Shown here: one piece after another, positions 1 to 11,819 of the stretch | Layout of the letters: every line of letters begins with the position of its first letter | Position numbering within the stretch: position 1 is the stretch's first letter | NCBI GenBank assembly: GCA_018907035.1 | Contig: JACCIC010000017.1 | Span: 124,001 to 188,000 of the forward strand | Length of the DNA: 64,000 nucleotides | Origin: Sycobia sp. Sy_11 | Lineage: Eukaryota > Arthropoda > Insecta > Hymenoptera > Epichrysomallidae | Direction of reading: 5' to 3' | Translations under genes and position numbers: made by a program | Notes under the pieces: generated by a model | The model's database searches: none | What the model was told of the DNA's origin: nothing | Seen by the model: only the letters and a program-made list of their open reading frames with translations

Positions 1-84
1 AGAAAAGACAAGAGAACTCGCTGGAAAAAGTGTATAGATGCGGGAGAGGATTACTTTAAAGGCGATCGTAGCAATGTACCTTAA
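1..84 (+). pseudogene. mariner transposase, C-terminal fragment
   Basis: The first 84 bases stay open from the window edge to a TAA and encode 27 residues with the pattern RWKKCIDAGEDYF. This resembles the extreme C-terminus of DD34D mariner transposases, where a Trp-x-Lys-Cys-Ile segment precedes a Gly-Asp-Tyr-Phe-like end. The rest of the gene would lie left of the window. The assignment rests on this short motif, so it is only moderately secure. Confidence 0.45.
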
Positions 85-1248
85 TTGTTAAATATATTCG
101 AATTTTTAATTTTGTCGCATTACTTAATTGTTTGACCGCGTATTTAGAAGTTTCAGAAATGTTGCAAATATGAATCTATTATAATATTTATAAGCATATA
201 AGTTAATGAAATTATGAAATTTCTCTATTTTTAATTTGTAGATACGCTCGTTATATAACCTACAGGATTATATAAAATATATAAATGACGGCGGATTTGT
301 ACTAGTCAGTTAGTCATTGATACAGTTTATAAATATTTGTTAATATTTTAATGGATCATTTTCAATTTTTTCTCATATATTATGAAAATTATTCTATGAA
401 TGATATTATTAAATATCTATAGTCTGAAATTGAGTTATTTCATAGGCGATCGGAGCAATATTGATTTCTTACCATAGCAATCAAAATGTGTCAACAATTT
501 TCCATTATGGACTCTACTTGCTGTATGAAAAACCACGAAGTGTATATATTGTAACAGGGTGCCAGATTACCAAGGTACTATATACGACCTTGATATATTT
601 CTTCTAATATACCTAATCCTGTCACTTTGGATATAAATAACAATAATTTAAATAGTTACCGTCGCCAAGGTCTAACTTACCTGGGCCGGAAGAAATTAAT
701 TAATATATTTTTAATTTATAAATAATTATAAAATTATTATAAATCATATTTATTATTGCTATATCTATATTCCTTAGTTTTGAGTTACTTCTCTTAGCAA
801 GAAATTATTCTTACTACTCGGCCCTCAATTTCATCCTTGGCAATTTATTTTACAAAAAAATTATATTTCAATGAAACTAGATATTTTATTAATAATTTAT
901 TAGTAAAATAATATTTTGTTTGTAAACCAATGGTACCGCGGAGGCGGCATGGTCCGATAATCACTTAAAATTTAATGATTTAATTATATTTGTATAAAGG
1001 GAACGAGGAACATATTTGGTACTATTTATTATTAAAGAAACAAATATTTATAATTGTAAAAATAATAAATAATTATTTATTAATCTAAAAATAATTATTT
1101 TCATAAAATATGTTTATTTAAAATTAACTTTTTATATTTACTTAGCTAGTGCACATTCGCTATCTAATTTTTATTTGACAGAAACGAATTTATTTTGAAT
1201 AAAAAAAAATAAATATTATATATAAAAAAATATTAAAAGTAATATATA
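85..1248. other. AT-rich intergenic stretch, no gene seen
   Basis: Stops are frequent in all frames and no family motif or long repeat is recognisable. The stretch ends in an A/T-rich segment immediately before the mariner terminal repeat. Confidence 0.5.
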
Positions 1249-2196
1249 TTAGGTTGTCAAATATCTCTTTTCCGCCTTTTTGTTCTTCATTCAATGCTTT
1301 ATAAAAAGTGTTACAGTGATCGGATTTACTTTAAATATGCGCCGTTTTGTTCGATAATCTTTTTCCATCTAGACGGCAACTTCATAATACTCCTCTCGTA
1401 GAAACCCTCCCCTTATTTGCGAAGAACACGGACAGCCACTTTTCAGAAGCCTCTTTTGTGTCCAACTTTACATCACCAAGGGCGTTCGACATGGATAGGA
1501 AAAGTTGGTAATTACTTGGCGCTATGCCCGGGCTATATGGTGGATGCGATAAAACCTTCCATCGGAACTCCTGTAGGTTCTGACGAGTCATCAACGAAGT
1601 GTGTGGTCTACAATTGTCTTGGTGGAACACTACATCCTTCCTGTTGGTCAATTGTGCACGCTTCTGGTCGATAGTCTGCTTCAAGCGGTCCAGTTGTGGA
1701 CAGTAGATGGTAGAATTAAGCGTCTGGCCATATGGAAGCAGCTCATACTGTCATACGTGAACCATTTTTCGTCGCCAGTCACCATCCGCTTCAAAAATGG
1801 GTCGAGTTCGTTCCATTTCAGCAGCACATCGGAGGCGTTTTTCGGCCCAGAAGGTTTTTTTGAGTCAAATCATGCGGCACCCAAACATCAAGCTTTTTTT
1901 GTATCCAGCCTTCTGCAGATGGTTTAAAATGGTTTGGTGACTAACTCTCATCTCCTGGGCAATGTCACGAGATGCCACCTGCCGGTTTAACTCGATAAAT
2001 TCCATGATTTGATCGGTATTCGTCGTCACAGGTCTTCCGCCGGCTGGCTTATCCATGGTGTCGTTTTCACCGGCTCTGAATCGTCGAAACCATTCCTTTG
2101 CGGATGTAATATCGTGCCATGAGCTCTGTAGCGCTCTGTAATAGCCGCGAAATTCATAAGACAAAAAGGCTGAAGAGAGATATTTGACAAACCTAA
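1249..2196 (-). mobile_element. mariner element, family A copy 1 (internally deleted)
   Basis: The ends form imperfect terminal inverted repeats. The left end reads TTAGGTTGTCAAATATCTC and the right end reads the reverse complement of TTAGGTTTGTCAAATATCTC. Each is flanked by TA, the mariner target duplication. The 948-bp length is well short of the roughly 1.3 kb usual for mariners, consistent with internal deletion. A longer relative with the same ends lies at 29274-30462 in the same orientation. Confidence 0.85.
1382..2164 (-). pseudogene. mariner transposase (family A), broken
   Basis: DD34D transposase that would cut and paste the surrounding mariner. Reading from 2164 downward, the helix-turn-helix end includes WFRRFRAGENDTMDKP and a second HTH with VSHQTILNHLQKAGYKKSL. 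After a deleted or out-of-frame middle, the catalytic C-terminal part (1382-1684) shows QDNCRPHTS, HPPYSPGIAPSNYQLF and the end of the protein. The second catalytic Asp is present in QDN. The third position, normally Asp in the APSD motif, is Asn here. With the frameshifts this makes the copy non-functional. Confidence 0.85.
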
Positions 2197-2775
2197 TATT
2201 ATAGTCGCAAAGAATTTATAGGAACCATTTGATCACCCGGTAGGTGTCAGAAATATATACGGTGATATCTATGTCACGACACTTCGTTTCAATCTGCTTG
2301 TGCACATGAACAAGCAATGCAGAAACGCCGATGGGCAGAAGCTATTTATTATAGGTTAGCTCGTGAACGTATAGTTTCCGCACGAACCAACGATTACGTA
2401 CACAAGCAAACGTGAATACATGCACGACCGTTATAAAAATCTTTAATTTATTAAATACAATTAAAGTCGGCTTTTATTTACCGTAGCTAGTTATTCATAT
2501 AACAACTAGCCTACAGGTACCGATTAATTTTAATCGCGTGTTCGATCGAACTATAATAAAAAATCACTTATAACTTAATTAATTTATATAAAGCGATTAA
2601 TATAAAGCAATTTTTTCGATAAACTGTATTTACAATATTAAATTTATAAAATTACAGTTGCTAGTTCACAAGTTTCCTAATGAAATAATTTAAGTTGTAA
2701 AATTATTCTCCTCTCACACAAAGCTTGAATTAGTCAATAATTAAGATTTTTATAAATAATGAAAAAGAAAGTCAA

Positions 2776-2779
<4 letters not shown>

Positions 2780-2829
<50 letters not shown>
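2780..2829. repeat. (TA)n microsatellite
   Basis: An uninterrupted run of about 25 TA units. Confidence 0.95.
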
Positions 2830-2833
<4 letters not shown>

Positions 2834-2913
2834 TATCGATCATGCGAAAACTGAATTTTCTTACACCCCCACTCCCTAATATTTGCTGAACTTGAGAGAG
2901 ACTATAGCCTGTC

Positions 2914-2961
<48 letters not shown>
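2914..2961. repeat. (TC)n microsatellite
   Basis: An almost pure TC run of about 23 units, 85 bp beyond the TA run. Confidence 0.95.
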
Positions 2962-2965
<4 letters not shown>

Positions 2966-3974
2966 ACTTCGTAAATGAGTATCATCAGTATATACATCGG
3001 TGCTCGTCACAACATATATTTTGAGATAGTGATAATGAGGTAGATTCCAATTAGAAAATCAATTATAATCCTATAGCCGACACCGTACGCCCTTAAAACG
3101 TACTTACAGTTGCATTGTCAGCAAAGTGTTAACCCACGAGTTTCTTTCTTACTCCCCAGTTCTATATTTTTTTCAGCTGCCTTTAACTTCAATTCCTCCT
3201 TTTTTATCGTATGCCTTACACGGCCTCCTTACAAATTTTTTTTGCTTGGGTACAGTATTACTTAAATGTGAAATATTTGCAGAATGATGTGCTTAGAATA
3301 GCTGAAGGACATTTCAAGGTACAGTATAAGATAAAAATGAAATATATAAGTAAAATATTTTTATCTATCTATCACACTCTAAAATATTTTCCAAACTATG
3401 TCGACAATTCTATGGATATATCATTCAAAATTCCATCATGTATTTTACAAAATGTTAAAATTTTCTTACTAGAATAAATTTAAAATAGTTAAATGAGGAG
3501 GTTATATAAGGAGGATGGGAGATAAGTTGTTCGATCAGCTTTATCTCCTGTATCTTATTAATATGCTAGACGTCGAAGAACCAAGATGCGAAATTGTCAC
3601 GTCGTCGTTCCACCGGAGTAAGAGAAGACAAACGCGAAAATTACTGGTCGACAACGAGGCTCCTCCCCTTGAATCTGAATCCGAACTATTAATTTTTTTT
3701 TCGTTTTTTGCAAATGGTACATATAGACTCATTTCACTCGCATTGGTTTGATAATCTTAATTGTTATTATATGAAAAGTGAAGTGGAATTACGGTTTCAT
3801 ATCATTTGTTTGATATCATATGTCATTTTATAAAAATATGTTGTAGATTCAACAAAATGATTTCATTAAAGAGATCTTACTGAATAATTTCTTGAATTAA
3901 CTAATTACAGTTGATAAATTTCAAAAAATATTTAGTTAGATTAATTAAATATATAATAAAAATAAAGAATTATT

Positions 3975-4500
3975 TAAGTTAATATAAAAAATATTTTATA
4001 AAATTTAATAAATAATTCATTGAATATATTAAATATTTTTTAAGAGCAATGATATATTTAGATGATTTTATAAAATATTGTTTTTCAATAACTAAATATT
4101 TCTTAACATAATCAAATATTTTGTAAAATTGACGAAATATTGCATTATTCTCAAGAAGTAATTAGTTTATGTAAAGATTAATTTGTAAATTTTAAATCAC
4201 AGTTGATAAAAACCACTAAACATTTAATAGTTGTTGGACTAACGTTGTTTGGAAGTGTATAAGTAAAGAAGGACTTGAACAGCTTCTAAGAGTCACATCG
4301 ATAAGCTAACACAACTTCTCTAAGTCTATAGTTCGACATGCTCACAAGCAAGTAAAATAGGTGTAATTAACAGCAGTCTAAAGGCACTCTGAAAAATCGA
4401 CGCATGACCTCAAAAGCACGCCTTACATATAGTTATCAGAGGCTTAACATGGTTGCGGGTAGAAAATTTAGATACAAAATCCCAGTCCTTATCCATAGTA
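3975..4500 (-). repeat. BEL/Pao 3' LTR (approximate)
   Basis: Diverged direct repeat of 6245-6735. It contains the shared stretches TCTATAGTTCGACATGCTC and TATAGTTATCAG and the common AT-rich part with TTAAGAGCAATGA. It lies downstream of the minus-strand gag/pol remnants. Confidence 0.65.
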
Positions 4501-4716
4501 TTATAACTCATATTGACTTAGGCTGATTACAAAAGGTAGTTTTACAATGAAGTGACCATACGAATTTCTAAAATACGTAGTTTTGAAATCATCCCAAAAT
4601 TTTTGTTCTGTAGGGGATACGTGCTGTTCTTGAGGACTCTCTTCTGATTTCCAGAAGCGACTAGTTGCCTCCGAAATTTGATGATGTACTACTAATTGAT
4701 GTGTCGTTATTTCCAT
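4501..4716 (-). pseudogene. BEL/Pao pol fragment upstream of RT
   Basis: The 71-codon frame includes SRFWKSEESP and then an alternation of acidic and aromatic residues ending VKLPF. In BEL/Pao polyproteins a segment of the type RFWEIEE...F...T..R...G.Y.V.LPF sits just before the reverse transcriptase. The frame runs straight into the LTR-like sequence, so the rest of pol has been deleted. It lies downstream of the gag remnant on the same strand. Confidence 0.65.
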
Positions 4717-4719
4717 GTT

Positions 4720-5932
4720 ATTATCAGTGTCTGCATTCCCGATTAAAATCTACTCATTAACAGACGAGCTCAGAATGCAATCCGCAGTACTCGGTTGTCC
4801 AAAGTGTGGTCAGCTATGTGCAGCCCATGCATGTGGTCCCAATGTTCAGCAATGATTTGGTCTCTTGGCAACAAACTGGAGATACACTTCACTGCTAATG
4901 AAAAATAATACTAAATTAAGAGAAAATTCTGAATTTATTAGAGATTTCAAAGTAAGCTGTACATCGGCATTATCGATTGCATCAATCTGGTTTAAAGTTT
5001 AGAGATAGTAGTTTAGTCAGTATTTTAGAAAGATTTTTCTGCGCACGAATCTAATGAGACTCGAGTAGTAGTACGGGCACCCTTTGAAGATTCAAGGACA
5101 ACTACTGCAGTAGCTAACAACAGTTGAGAAATCTTTATATCTGAAGCAGTAAAATAAATCGAAGTTGCAGGACCAGCGAGTGTTTCTTTAGCAGTTAACT
5201 TTTGAAAGATAATCTCTAATTCTATGCTAAGAGTTTAGACAATTGAAACAGAGATTGGATTCTGCTGCATGTTATTTCCTCTTGTCTGATACAAGATCTG
5301 TGAACTGCTTACAATAGTTCACAAAATGTGGTCCTTGAAAAAAAGAACAAGATGTAGAATCATTTTGTTTTTCATTTAATGTGGTAACGTGTCTCAACGT
5401 ATTTTATTAAATGAACTAGATTTTTTGACAGCTCTGGTATTATTTTTGCGACGAATTTTCTCATTGTAGCTATCATCTAATACAAGGGACTGAAATATAC
5501 TCTTAAATATTTGCTAATGATGCTGAGTTCCATTAAATTTAGGTAATTTTACCTTTGCAAGAGAGGACTTTGATGAATGAGTTATTACCGGTATAGTTGA
5601 GTATGAATTCTGAAGAGGAGGCTGAATACTCCTTTGGCTTCTTGCGATAATTTAACCATGCCTTGGTCGATAAGTATTCAGATAGTCCGTTATAATATAA
5701 ATGTAATTTGAAATAACTACGTTCCATCAGTGACACCGAAAAGAAACTGACTTGGTAGTCATGCTTACGAAACTCATTCCAATAAACATCTAATACAGTG
5801 CTTCGTGACCATAATCCTCAACAGTCATAGCTACGGCAGCTTTCGGTTTAGACGTATTGGATTTCAAATTCATCAATAAATGCAAGTGCCGAGTTTGTCT
5901 CACTAACAAATCTTTGGTACCTTTTTCAGACA
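4720..5932 (-). pseudogene. BEL/Pao gag and protease-region remnant
   Basis: Read from an ATG at 5932, the minus strand begins MSEKGTKDLLVRQTRHLH, a plausible gag start for this family. It continues through an open piece at 5736-5539 and then LAKVKLPKFNGT, the lysine-leucine-proline segment typical of BEL gag. A zinc-knuckle-like stretch (CFNCLNS followed by HRIRD) follows near 5230. Several stops and frameshifts interrupt it. The equivalent region of copy 2 (21850-22560) shows the same order of motifs on the plus strand, which supports the reading. Confidence 0.6.
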
Positions 5933-6244
5933 TAATATTATTATGATATACTCCTTCAAATTAAGAAATATACTGCGTTATTATATATATTGAATTGCGT
6001 TATTATATATATTAAATATATTGAATTAAGGACAAAAAAGGTAGAAGGTCAAGTCGAACGCGTTCAGTGAAAAGGTATACACACTCGTATATGTTTCTGT
6101 AAATTGAGCGATATAATATGCGTTTCGAACGAAGCACAATAAAATGAAAAGCCAAATCGAACATGTATAGCATAAATCTATATGTATTACTATATATTCT
6201 CCTGCAAATTAAGTGATATGTTGCGCGTTAGTGGTAAAAATCCG

Positions 6245-6735
6245 AATTTAAGTTAATATAAAAAAATATTTTATAAAATTTAATAAATGATTCATTGATA
6301 TACTAAATATTTTTTAAGAGTAATGAAATATTTAGTGATTTTATAAAATATTTGATTACAATAATTCAATATTTCTGTAACATAATCAAATATTTTGTAG
6401 CTTCTAAACGTAGCATCGGAAAGCTAAAACAACTTCTCCAAGTCTATAGTTCGATATGTTCACAAGTAAGTAAAACAAGTGTAGTTAACAACAGTCTTAA
6501 AGCATTCTGAATAATTGACGCGTGAGCTAGGAAGCATGCCTTATATATAGTTATCAGTGTCCAAACTTTATTGCGAGTAGAAAACTACGAAATAAAAGAC
6601 CAGTGCTGATTCAAAGTATTATAACTTGTATTGACACTTCGTGATCTGCTTCAGTGAAGCAAAACTGAAAGCCAATTCCCAAGTATATACGACTTCAATT
6701 TTACTTTTATCATGTAAGTGGCCTTAATAGGTACT
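6245..6735 (-). repeat. BEL/Pao 5' LTR (approximate)
   Basis: Direct repeat of 3975-4500. It ends with a TTACTTTTATCATGTAAGTG segment that also occurs at the outer edge of the other BEL LTRs in this window. Confidence 0.65.
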
Positions 6736-7543
6736 AACGAAATATTTTATTGATTTGTTGAATCAACGAACTGGTCCATTAAGTTGACAATATATTTTGA
6801 TTAATATAGTTAAAAAAAAAAATTTTTTTTTATACATTAAAAAAACATTTTCTTCTTCTCAAATCCTTTTTATGAACTGCTATTTAATATGATTTTATGA
6901 TTAATAAAATCCTGCAAGCTAATAACACTCTGCTTTACTTATAGAATTTAATTTTTAATATTCATTAATTATTAAATAAGAATTATACATATTATTAATT
7001 TATGTTATCGCATATCGCTGGAACTTACATCTGATTTTAAAAAAACGCAAACAAAATTTTTATGACCTAATATTGGATTGAACTCGATCTCTTCGGATAA
7101 CAAAGCTAACACTCTAATAACTATGATGTCTAATGCTTGCACCATAGAACATTTTATTGTTAGCTAAGTGTTATATTAACTGAGAAATATAACATACACT
7201 TAAGATATTAATAATTCTTCATATTTAAAACATATGAATGTTTATTGAAATGTTTTAAATGTTATTTAACATCGCTATATTTATGCTTCTAACCACTGGT
7301 GATAATAGCATTGCGTAAAATTAGCATAAGGGATAGATTAAATATTATATACTTCGATTAAATAATCGAAGTAGGAAATAAAGATCATACTTATTGATGC
7401 AATATAATTACTTTTTATGGTATTTGATTAGCTAGTTTAATCAAATATTTGTTAAATCATTTAAATTTTAAATACATCAATAAAAAATTTTAATACTGCA
7501 TATATTACCGCATAAATAAAATATATATTATTGATATATCTCT
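6736..7543. other. AT-rich intergenic stretch, no gene seen
   Basis: No supported ORF. It consists of low-complexity A/T sequence with a run of As and Ts near 6813-6830. Confidence 0.5.
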
Positions 7544-7899
7544 TTCAAATTACTTTCTATGATAGTATAAAATAAAACAAGTATGGGGTATTCGAATTCC
7601 TTATCACTTGAAACTTTTCTTCAATGTAATACATTTACCAATATAATCAATGTATTGTATTTATTTATATAAATAAAATGTTTTCCTAATTAGACTTCTC
7701 AGTTAATTATACATAAACTTGCGATGCTTAAAAAACAATTTAGTTTTATTATTTGTAAATATTTCTAATTTAAACAAAAGAAAGTATTGAAATCAATTTT
7801 TACATAGTCAAGTATATATAAATATGTATGAGTATCCGTTCGAGAAAGTGTATCTGCATATCGATTATCTAATCCAGAAATATCATTTATTTTTAAAGA

Positions 7900-7947
<48 letters not shown>

Positions 7948-8307
7948 CTGGTATTTAATTAATAAAGTAAACTTTTGACAAAAACTGTTAAGCTAATCTG
8001 AATTCTAAATCTTACACGAATTGGTACACATACATATTTACATATACTTGACTATGAAAAAATTGACTTCAATTTTTTTTGTTTAAATTAGAAATATTTA
8101 GACATAATAAAACTATAAGTTTTTTTGTCAGAATCGGACATGTTTATGTAATTCTAATTTAGTCTAATTAGGAAAACATTTCATTTATATAAATAAATAC
8201 ATTGATTATATTGACAATTCGATTACATTAAAGAGATGTGTCAAATGATAAGGAATTCCGATACACCATACTTGCCTTATTTTCTACTATCGTAGAAAGT
8301 AATTTTA
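7544..8307. repeat. foldback (long inverted repeat) with AT-microsatellite loop
   Basis: The sequence 7544-7885 reappears in reverse complement at 7945-8307. The outer ends pair TACTTTCTATGATAGTA with TACTATCGTAGAAAGTA. Inner parts pair CATAGTCAAGTATAT with ATATACTTGACTATG, and CCAGAAATAT lies at the loop. The loop is mainly the TA run at 7903-7945. The arms have diverged and the right arm has extra sequence. There is no coding capacity, so this resembles a non-autonomous foldback DNA element. Confidence 0.75.
7903..7945. repeat. (TA)n microsatellite
   Basis: About 21 TA units at the centre of the foldback. Confidence 0.95.
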
Positions 8308-8884
8308 AAATGATTCCACAGTTTTTTAGTTATATCTAGTTATATGCATATTCTGAAAAATCATTTGTTTTCAGTCGTATATAATATATTTTTCTTACTT
8401 GATTAAGAAAAAAACCATAGATGTACTATTACTAGAATAATTATTAACAAAACTTATTTATGCAATTTATGAAAATATAAAAGATTGAATAGAATGGGTT
8501 TCAAAATCGAAAAAATTCGAACATACCGTACTTGTTTTATTTTATACTATCGACGAAAGTAATTTCAAGCAGAGAAAAATATACAACAATGTCAATTATG
8601 AGACGAACTTTTCAACTTATTTTGTAGCTTTTATTAATCTAAAAATTTGTACAAAACATTTTTACAAAATTAATTAAAACTCATTTCAATATACAACATG
8701 AACATTCTTCGAATATCAAATATAATAACATCTTCACTGTCCAGAAATAAGCATATACGATATTTTTATAAAAGAGCGCATGCTCTTAATGAGATTAAAA
8801 ATATTTTTATATATTATTAAAGAATATTTCAATATACTATACATCCTTTTTAATATCAAGATCTGAATTTTAATTAGTGCATGA
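8308..8884. other. AT-rich stretch with a partial third copy of the foldback end
   Basis: At 8518-8565 the segment CATACCGTACTTGTTTTATT followed by TACTATCGACGAAAGTAATTT repeats the outer edge of the right foldback arm (8262-8310) in the same orientation. Nothing else is recognised. Confidence 0.5.
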
Positions 8885-10890
8885 TATTCCCCGCGGAAGT
8901 TGTCGATAGATATTTGGACATGGAATTCTACAGTCTGAACACAAAACCGCCGTGGCAGTCGTCGACAGATACCTGGACGTAGTATTCCACCATCTGAACA
9001 GGAAAACTTTCGTGAAAGGCACCGACAAACACCTAGATATCGTGCTCTACCGTCAAAACACGAACCTAGCCGTGAAAGTTATCTATAGATACCTGAATAT
9101 GCTATTTTATCGTACAAACAGCAAACCACCCGTGGAAGTCTTATATAGATATCTAGACAATTTCTTCTATCGTCGGAACACTGAACTTTCCGTGGAAGTC
9201 GTACCGACCCGCCTAAACATCGTGTTCTAGTATAGGAACACGAATCTCCTCGTGAAAGTCGTCCCGAATGACGTGGACATTGTGTTCTATCATTCGAACA
9301 TCAAGCTCCCATAGAAGTCGTTCTGAGACACCTAGACATCGTGTTCTACTGTCCGAACAGAAAATCCCTCGTGATAGTCCCCGACAGATACCTGAACACC
9401 TTCTTCTACGGTCCGAATAAGAAACAAACCATAGAAGTCTTCCCGACACACCTATACGTAGGGTGCTATGGCCCGAACATGAAGCTACTATAGAGGTCCT
9501 CCCAATACGCCTAGAAATTATGTTCTAAGGTTCGAACACGAAACCCCCTGTAGAAGTCATTCCGACACACCTAGACATCGTGTTCTACCTGTGGAAGTCG
9601 TCCGGACTCACCTAGAGATCGTGTTCTACGGTCTGAACAGGAATCTGCCCGTGGAAGTTATCGATAGATACTTGGAAAATATATTCTACCATCGGAGCAC
9701 TAAAATCCCCGTGGAAGTCGTCTCGAACACCTGGACATTGTGTTCTAACGTCCGAACATGACGCTCCCATAGAAGTCGTCCCGATAATCTAAACACCGTG
9801 TTCTACGGTTCGAACACAAAACCCCTCGTGGTAGTCGCCGTCAGCTATCTGGACATCTCGTTCTACTGTCCGAACACGAACCTCTCCGTGGAAGTCACCG
9901 ATAGATATCTAGAAATGGTATAACAGCATTCGAACACGAAACTTACAATTGTAGGCGTCTCGACACACCTAGAGACCGCATTCTACGGTACGAACATAAC
10001 ATTTCCCATGAAAGGCGTCGACAGATACCTGGACAACGTATTCTATTGTGGGAACACGAAACTCCCCGTGGAAGTCGTCCCGACCCACCTAGAGATCGTG
10101 ATCGACGGTGCTAACATGAAACTACCGGTGGAACTTATTGATAGATAACTGCACATTATATTCTACTGTCGAAACATGAAACTCCCCGTGGAAGTCGTCT
10201 CCAGAGACCTAGACATCGTGTTCTACGATCCAAACACGAAACTACGCATGAAAGTCATCGATTAATACCTGGATAATGTATTCTACCGTTGCAAAACGAA
10301 ACTCTCCGTGGAAAACGTACCAACCCACATGGACATCGTTTTCGACCGTCCGAACACGAATCTCGCCGTAAAAATCATCCCGACATACCTAGACATCGCG
10401 TTGTACAGGCCGAATACGAATCTAATCGTGGAGGTCTTTGACAGACATCTGGACATCGTGCTCTACCGTCCGAATACTCAACTCACGTAGATATCGTCTC
10501 TATACATCTAGACATTGTATTCTACGGTCGGAACACGAAACTCTGAGTGGAAAGCGTCGACACATACCTAGACATCGTATCTACCGTCTGAACACGGAAC
10601 TAACCATGTCTATCGTCATAAGATACTTGTATACCGGCTTCTACGGTACGAATACGAAACTCCCCGTGGAAGGCGTAGCGATCCACCTGGACATCGTTTT
10701 GTACGGTCCAAACACGAAATTTCCCATAGAAGTCGTCCCAAAACACCTAGGCATCATGTTCTACGGTCCGAACGCGAACCTCCCCGTGGAAGTCCTCAAC
10801 AGATACTTGGACATGGTATTCTGTCTTTCAAATGCGAAACTAACTGTGCAAGTCATCGATTGTTATGTGGACATAGAATCATATCAGATA
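8885..10890 (+). repeat. 60-bp minisatellite with 20-residue coding periodicity
   Basis: About 33 consecutive units have a strikingly constant 60-bp period. Each unit carries variants of GTGGAAGTCGTC, then CTAGACATCGTGTTCTAC, then CCGAACACGAAACTCCC. Translated on the plus strand, a unit reads roughly VEVVDRYLDIVFYRPNTKLP. Two unit types are interspersed: one with D-R-Y-L in the first half (GACAGATACCTGGAC) and one with P-T-H-L (CCGACACACCTAGAC). Open stretches cover several units at 8952-9230, 10308-10490 and 10621-10893. Other units carry stops or small deletions, for example near 9580. I know no protein family with this repeat. The region is less AT-rich than its flanks. Confidence 0.9.
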
Positions 10891-10909
10891 TGATTAACGC
10901 ACGAAACTA

Positions 10910-11400
10910 TTCGCAGGCTTACTGTTGCTCTTATCCCCAATGATATTTGATCATCTTCTTGGTCAATATCACGAGAGGCTCAGTAAGCGTCGCAAAGTTC
11001 TAGAAGACTTGCGGTATTAGGACGTAAGTCCTAAGAACCTATGGATCTGCTAAAGTTTCTTTGGTGCGGCGTAAGTTAGAATTGGTGCAATCTGATTCGG
11101 ATCAGGTCGAAGACCATCGCGATCTACGAGGACACCAAGAAACCGTACGTCTAGAAGTCCGAATTTGTCTTTATGTCTATTAATATTTCGGCCGCCATCG
11201 GAAATTCGCCGCTGAATATGTTCGAGCCACCTAAGATTCTCGTCAAAGTTCTCTGTAGCGATAATCACATCATTGAACAGTGACAACTCGACGCAAAAAG
11301 TCCTTCGAATCTCGCTTACATTGTTCCAAACACTGCTTCGAAGTTTACAGCCGCCTCCTCTCCTTGTCGTGAGCAATCGCGACATTCATCGGACCGACAA
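10910..11400 (-). pseudogene. Ty3/gypsy reverse transcriptase fragment
   Basis: The minus strand encodes the C-terminal part of a gypsy RT: FNDVIIATENFDENLRWLEH (just after the catalytic YxDD position, with the Tyr and first Asp altered), then DKFGLLDVRFLGVLVDRDGL and PDPNQIAPI, then RFLGLTS in the connection region, beyond a stop. No LTR or other domain is attached. It is a scrap directly abutting the minisatellite. Confidence 0.8.
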
Positions 11401-11565
11401 TTTTTTCATAGCCAACTTATCATATAAAATATTTGTTTATTAATATTTGTAATTTATTTTGCCGTTGTTTGATAGATGGCAGCACACGATAATAACACCA
11501 GCTTCCCTAAGGAACGTTTCCTTGCCGATACCATGCCGCTAATATGAGCAGTTATATCTGGGACA

Positions 11566-11568
<3 letters not shown>

Positions 11569-11609
<41 letters not shown>
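11569..11609. repeat. (TA)n microsatellite
   Basis: About 20 TA units. Confidence 0.95.
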
Positions 11610-11618
<9 letters not shown>

Positions 11619-11819
11619 AAAATAATATATATTAGTGTTAAATCAAAAATCGAGGTGATGGTGTTCATATTTATTGTACATTCAAGCATTCATTTTACAT
11701 ATTGCATATACGAGCGTATACACGTCAATCCTTAGATGATTGTAATCTACAGTTAATCGTAGATATATTATAAATATACTACTGTGTACAAATATAAGTA
11801 AGACTTTATTTATAACTTT

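Larger units (their letters stand above)
2197..3974. other. intergenic DNA with two microsatellites; two unassigned small ORFs
   Basis: Apart from the two microsatellites listed separately, there are open frames at 3211-3477 (88 codons) and 3515-3751 (78 codons), both on the plus strand. The second is less AT-biased and encodes a charged segment (SFHRSKRRQTRKLLVDNEAPP) before running into a T-run. Neither matches a family I recognise, and neither has convincing initiation or splice context. They may be transposon remnants. Confidence 0.35.
3975..6735 (-). mobile_element. BEL/Pao LTR retrotransposon, copy 1 (deleted)
   Basis: Two similar LTR-like segments (about 3975-4500 and 6245-6735) flank gag and pol fragments read on the minus strand. 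The segments share both their AT-rich portion and the stretch containing CAAGTCTATAGTTCGA. The same LTR recurs at 25645-25980 in the opposite orientation, matching the opposite coding direction there, and as a solo copy at 28010-28480. RT, RNase H and integrase are missing, so the copy is internally deleted. Boundaries are good to some tens of bases. Confidence 0.75.

Noticed and set aside
3515..3751. Possible short host protein with basic segment
   Set aside because: It lacks homology, splice context or promoter evidence. Noted only as unassigned in the intergenic entry.
9213..9449. 78-codon frame on the minus strand rich in Arg, Cys and Gly
   Set aside because: It is the reverse reading of the minisatellite. 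The plus strand has the more protein-like composition and longer in-phase runs.
8885..10890. CRISPR-like regularly spaced repeat
   Set aside because: The whole 60-bp unit is repeated, with no unique spacers, and the setting is eukaryotic. It is a minisatellite.
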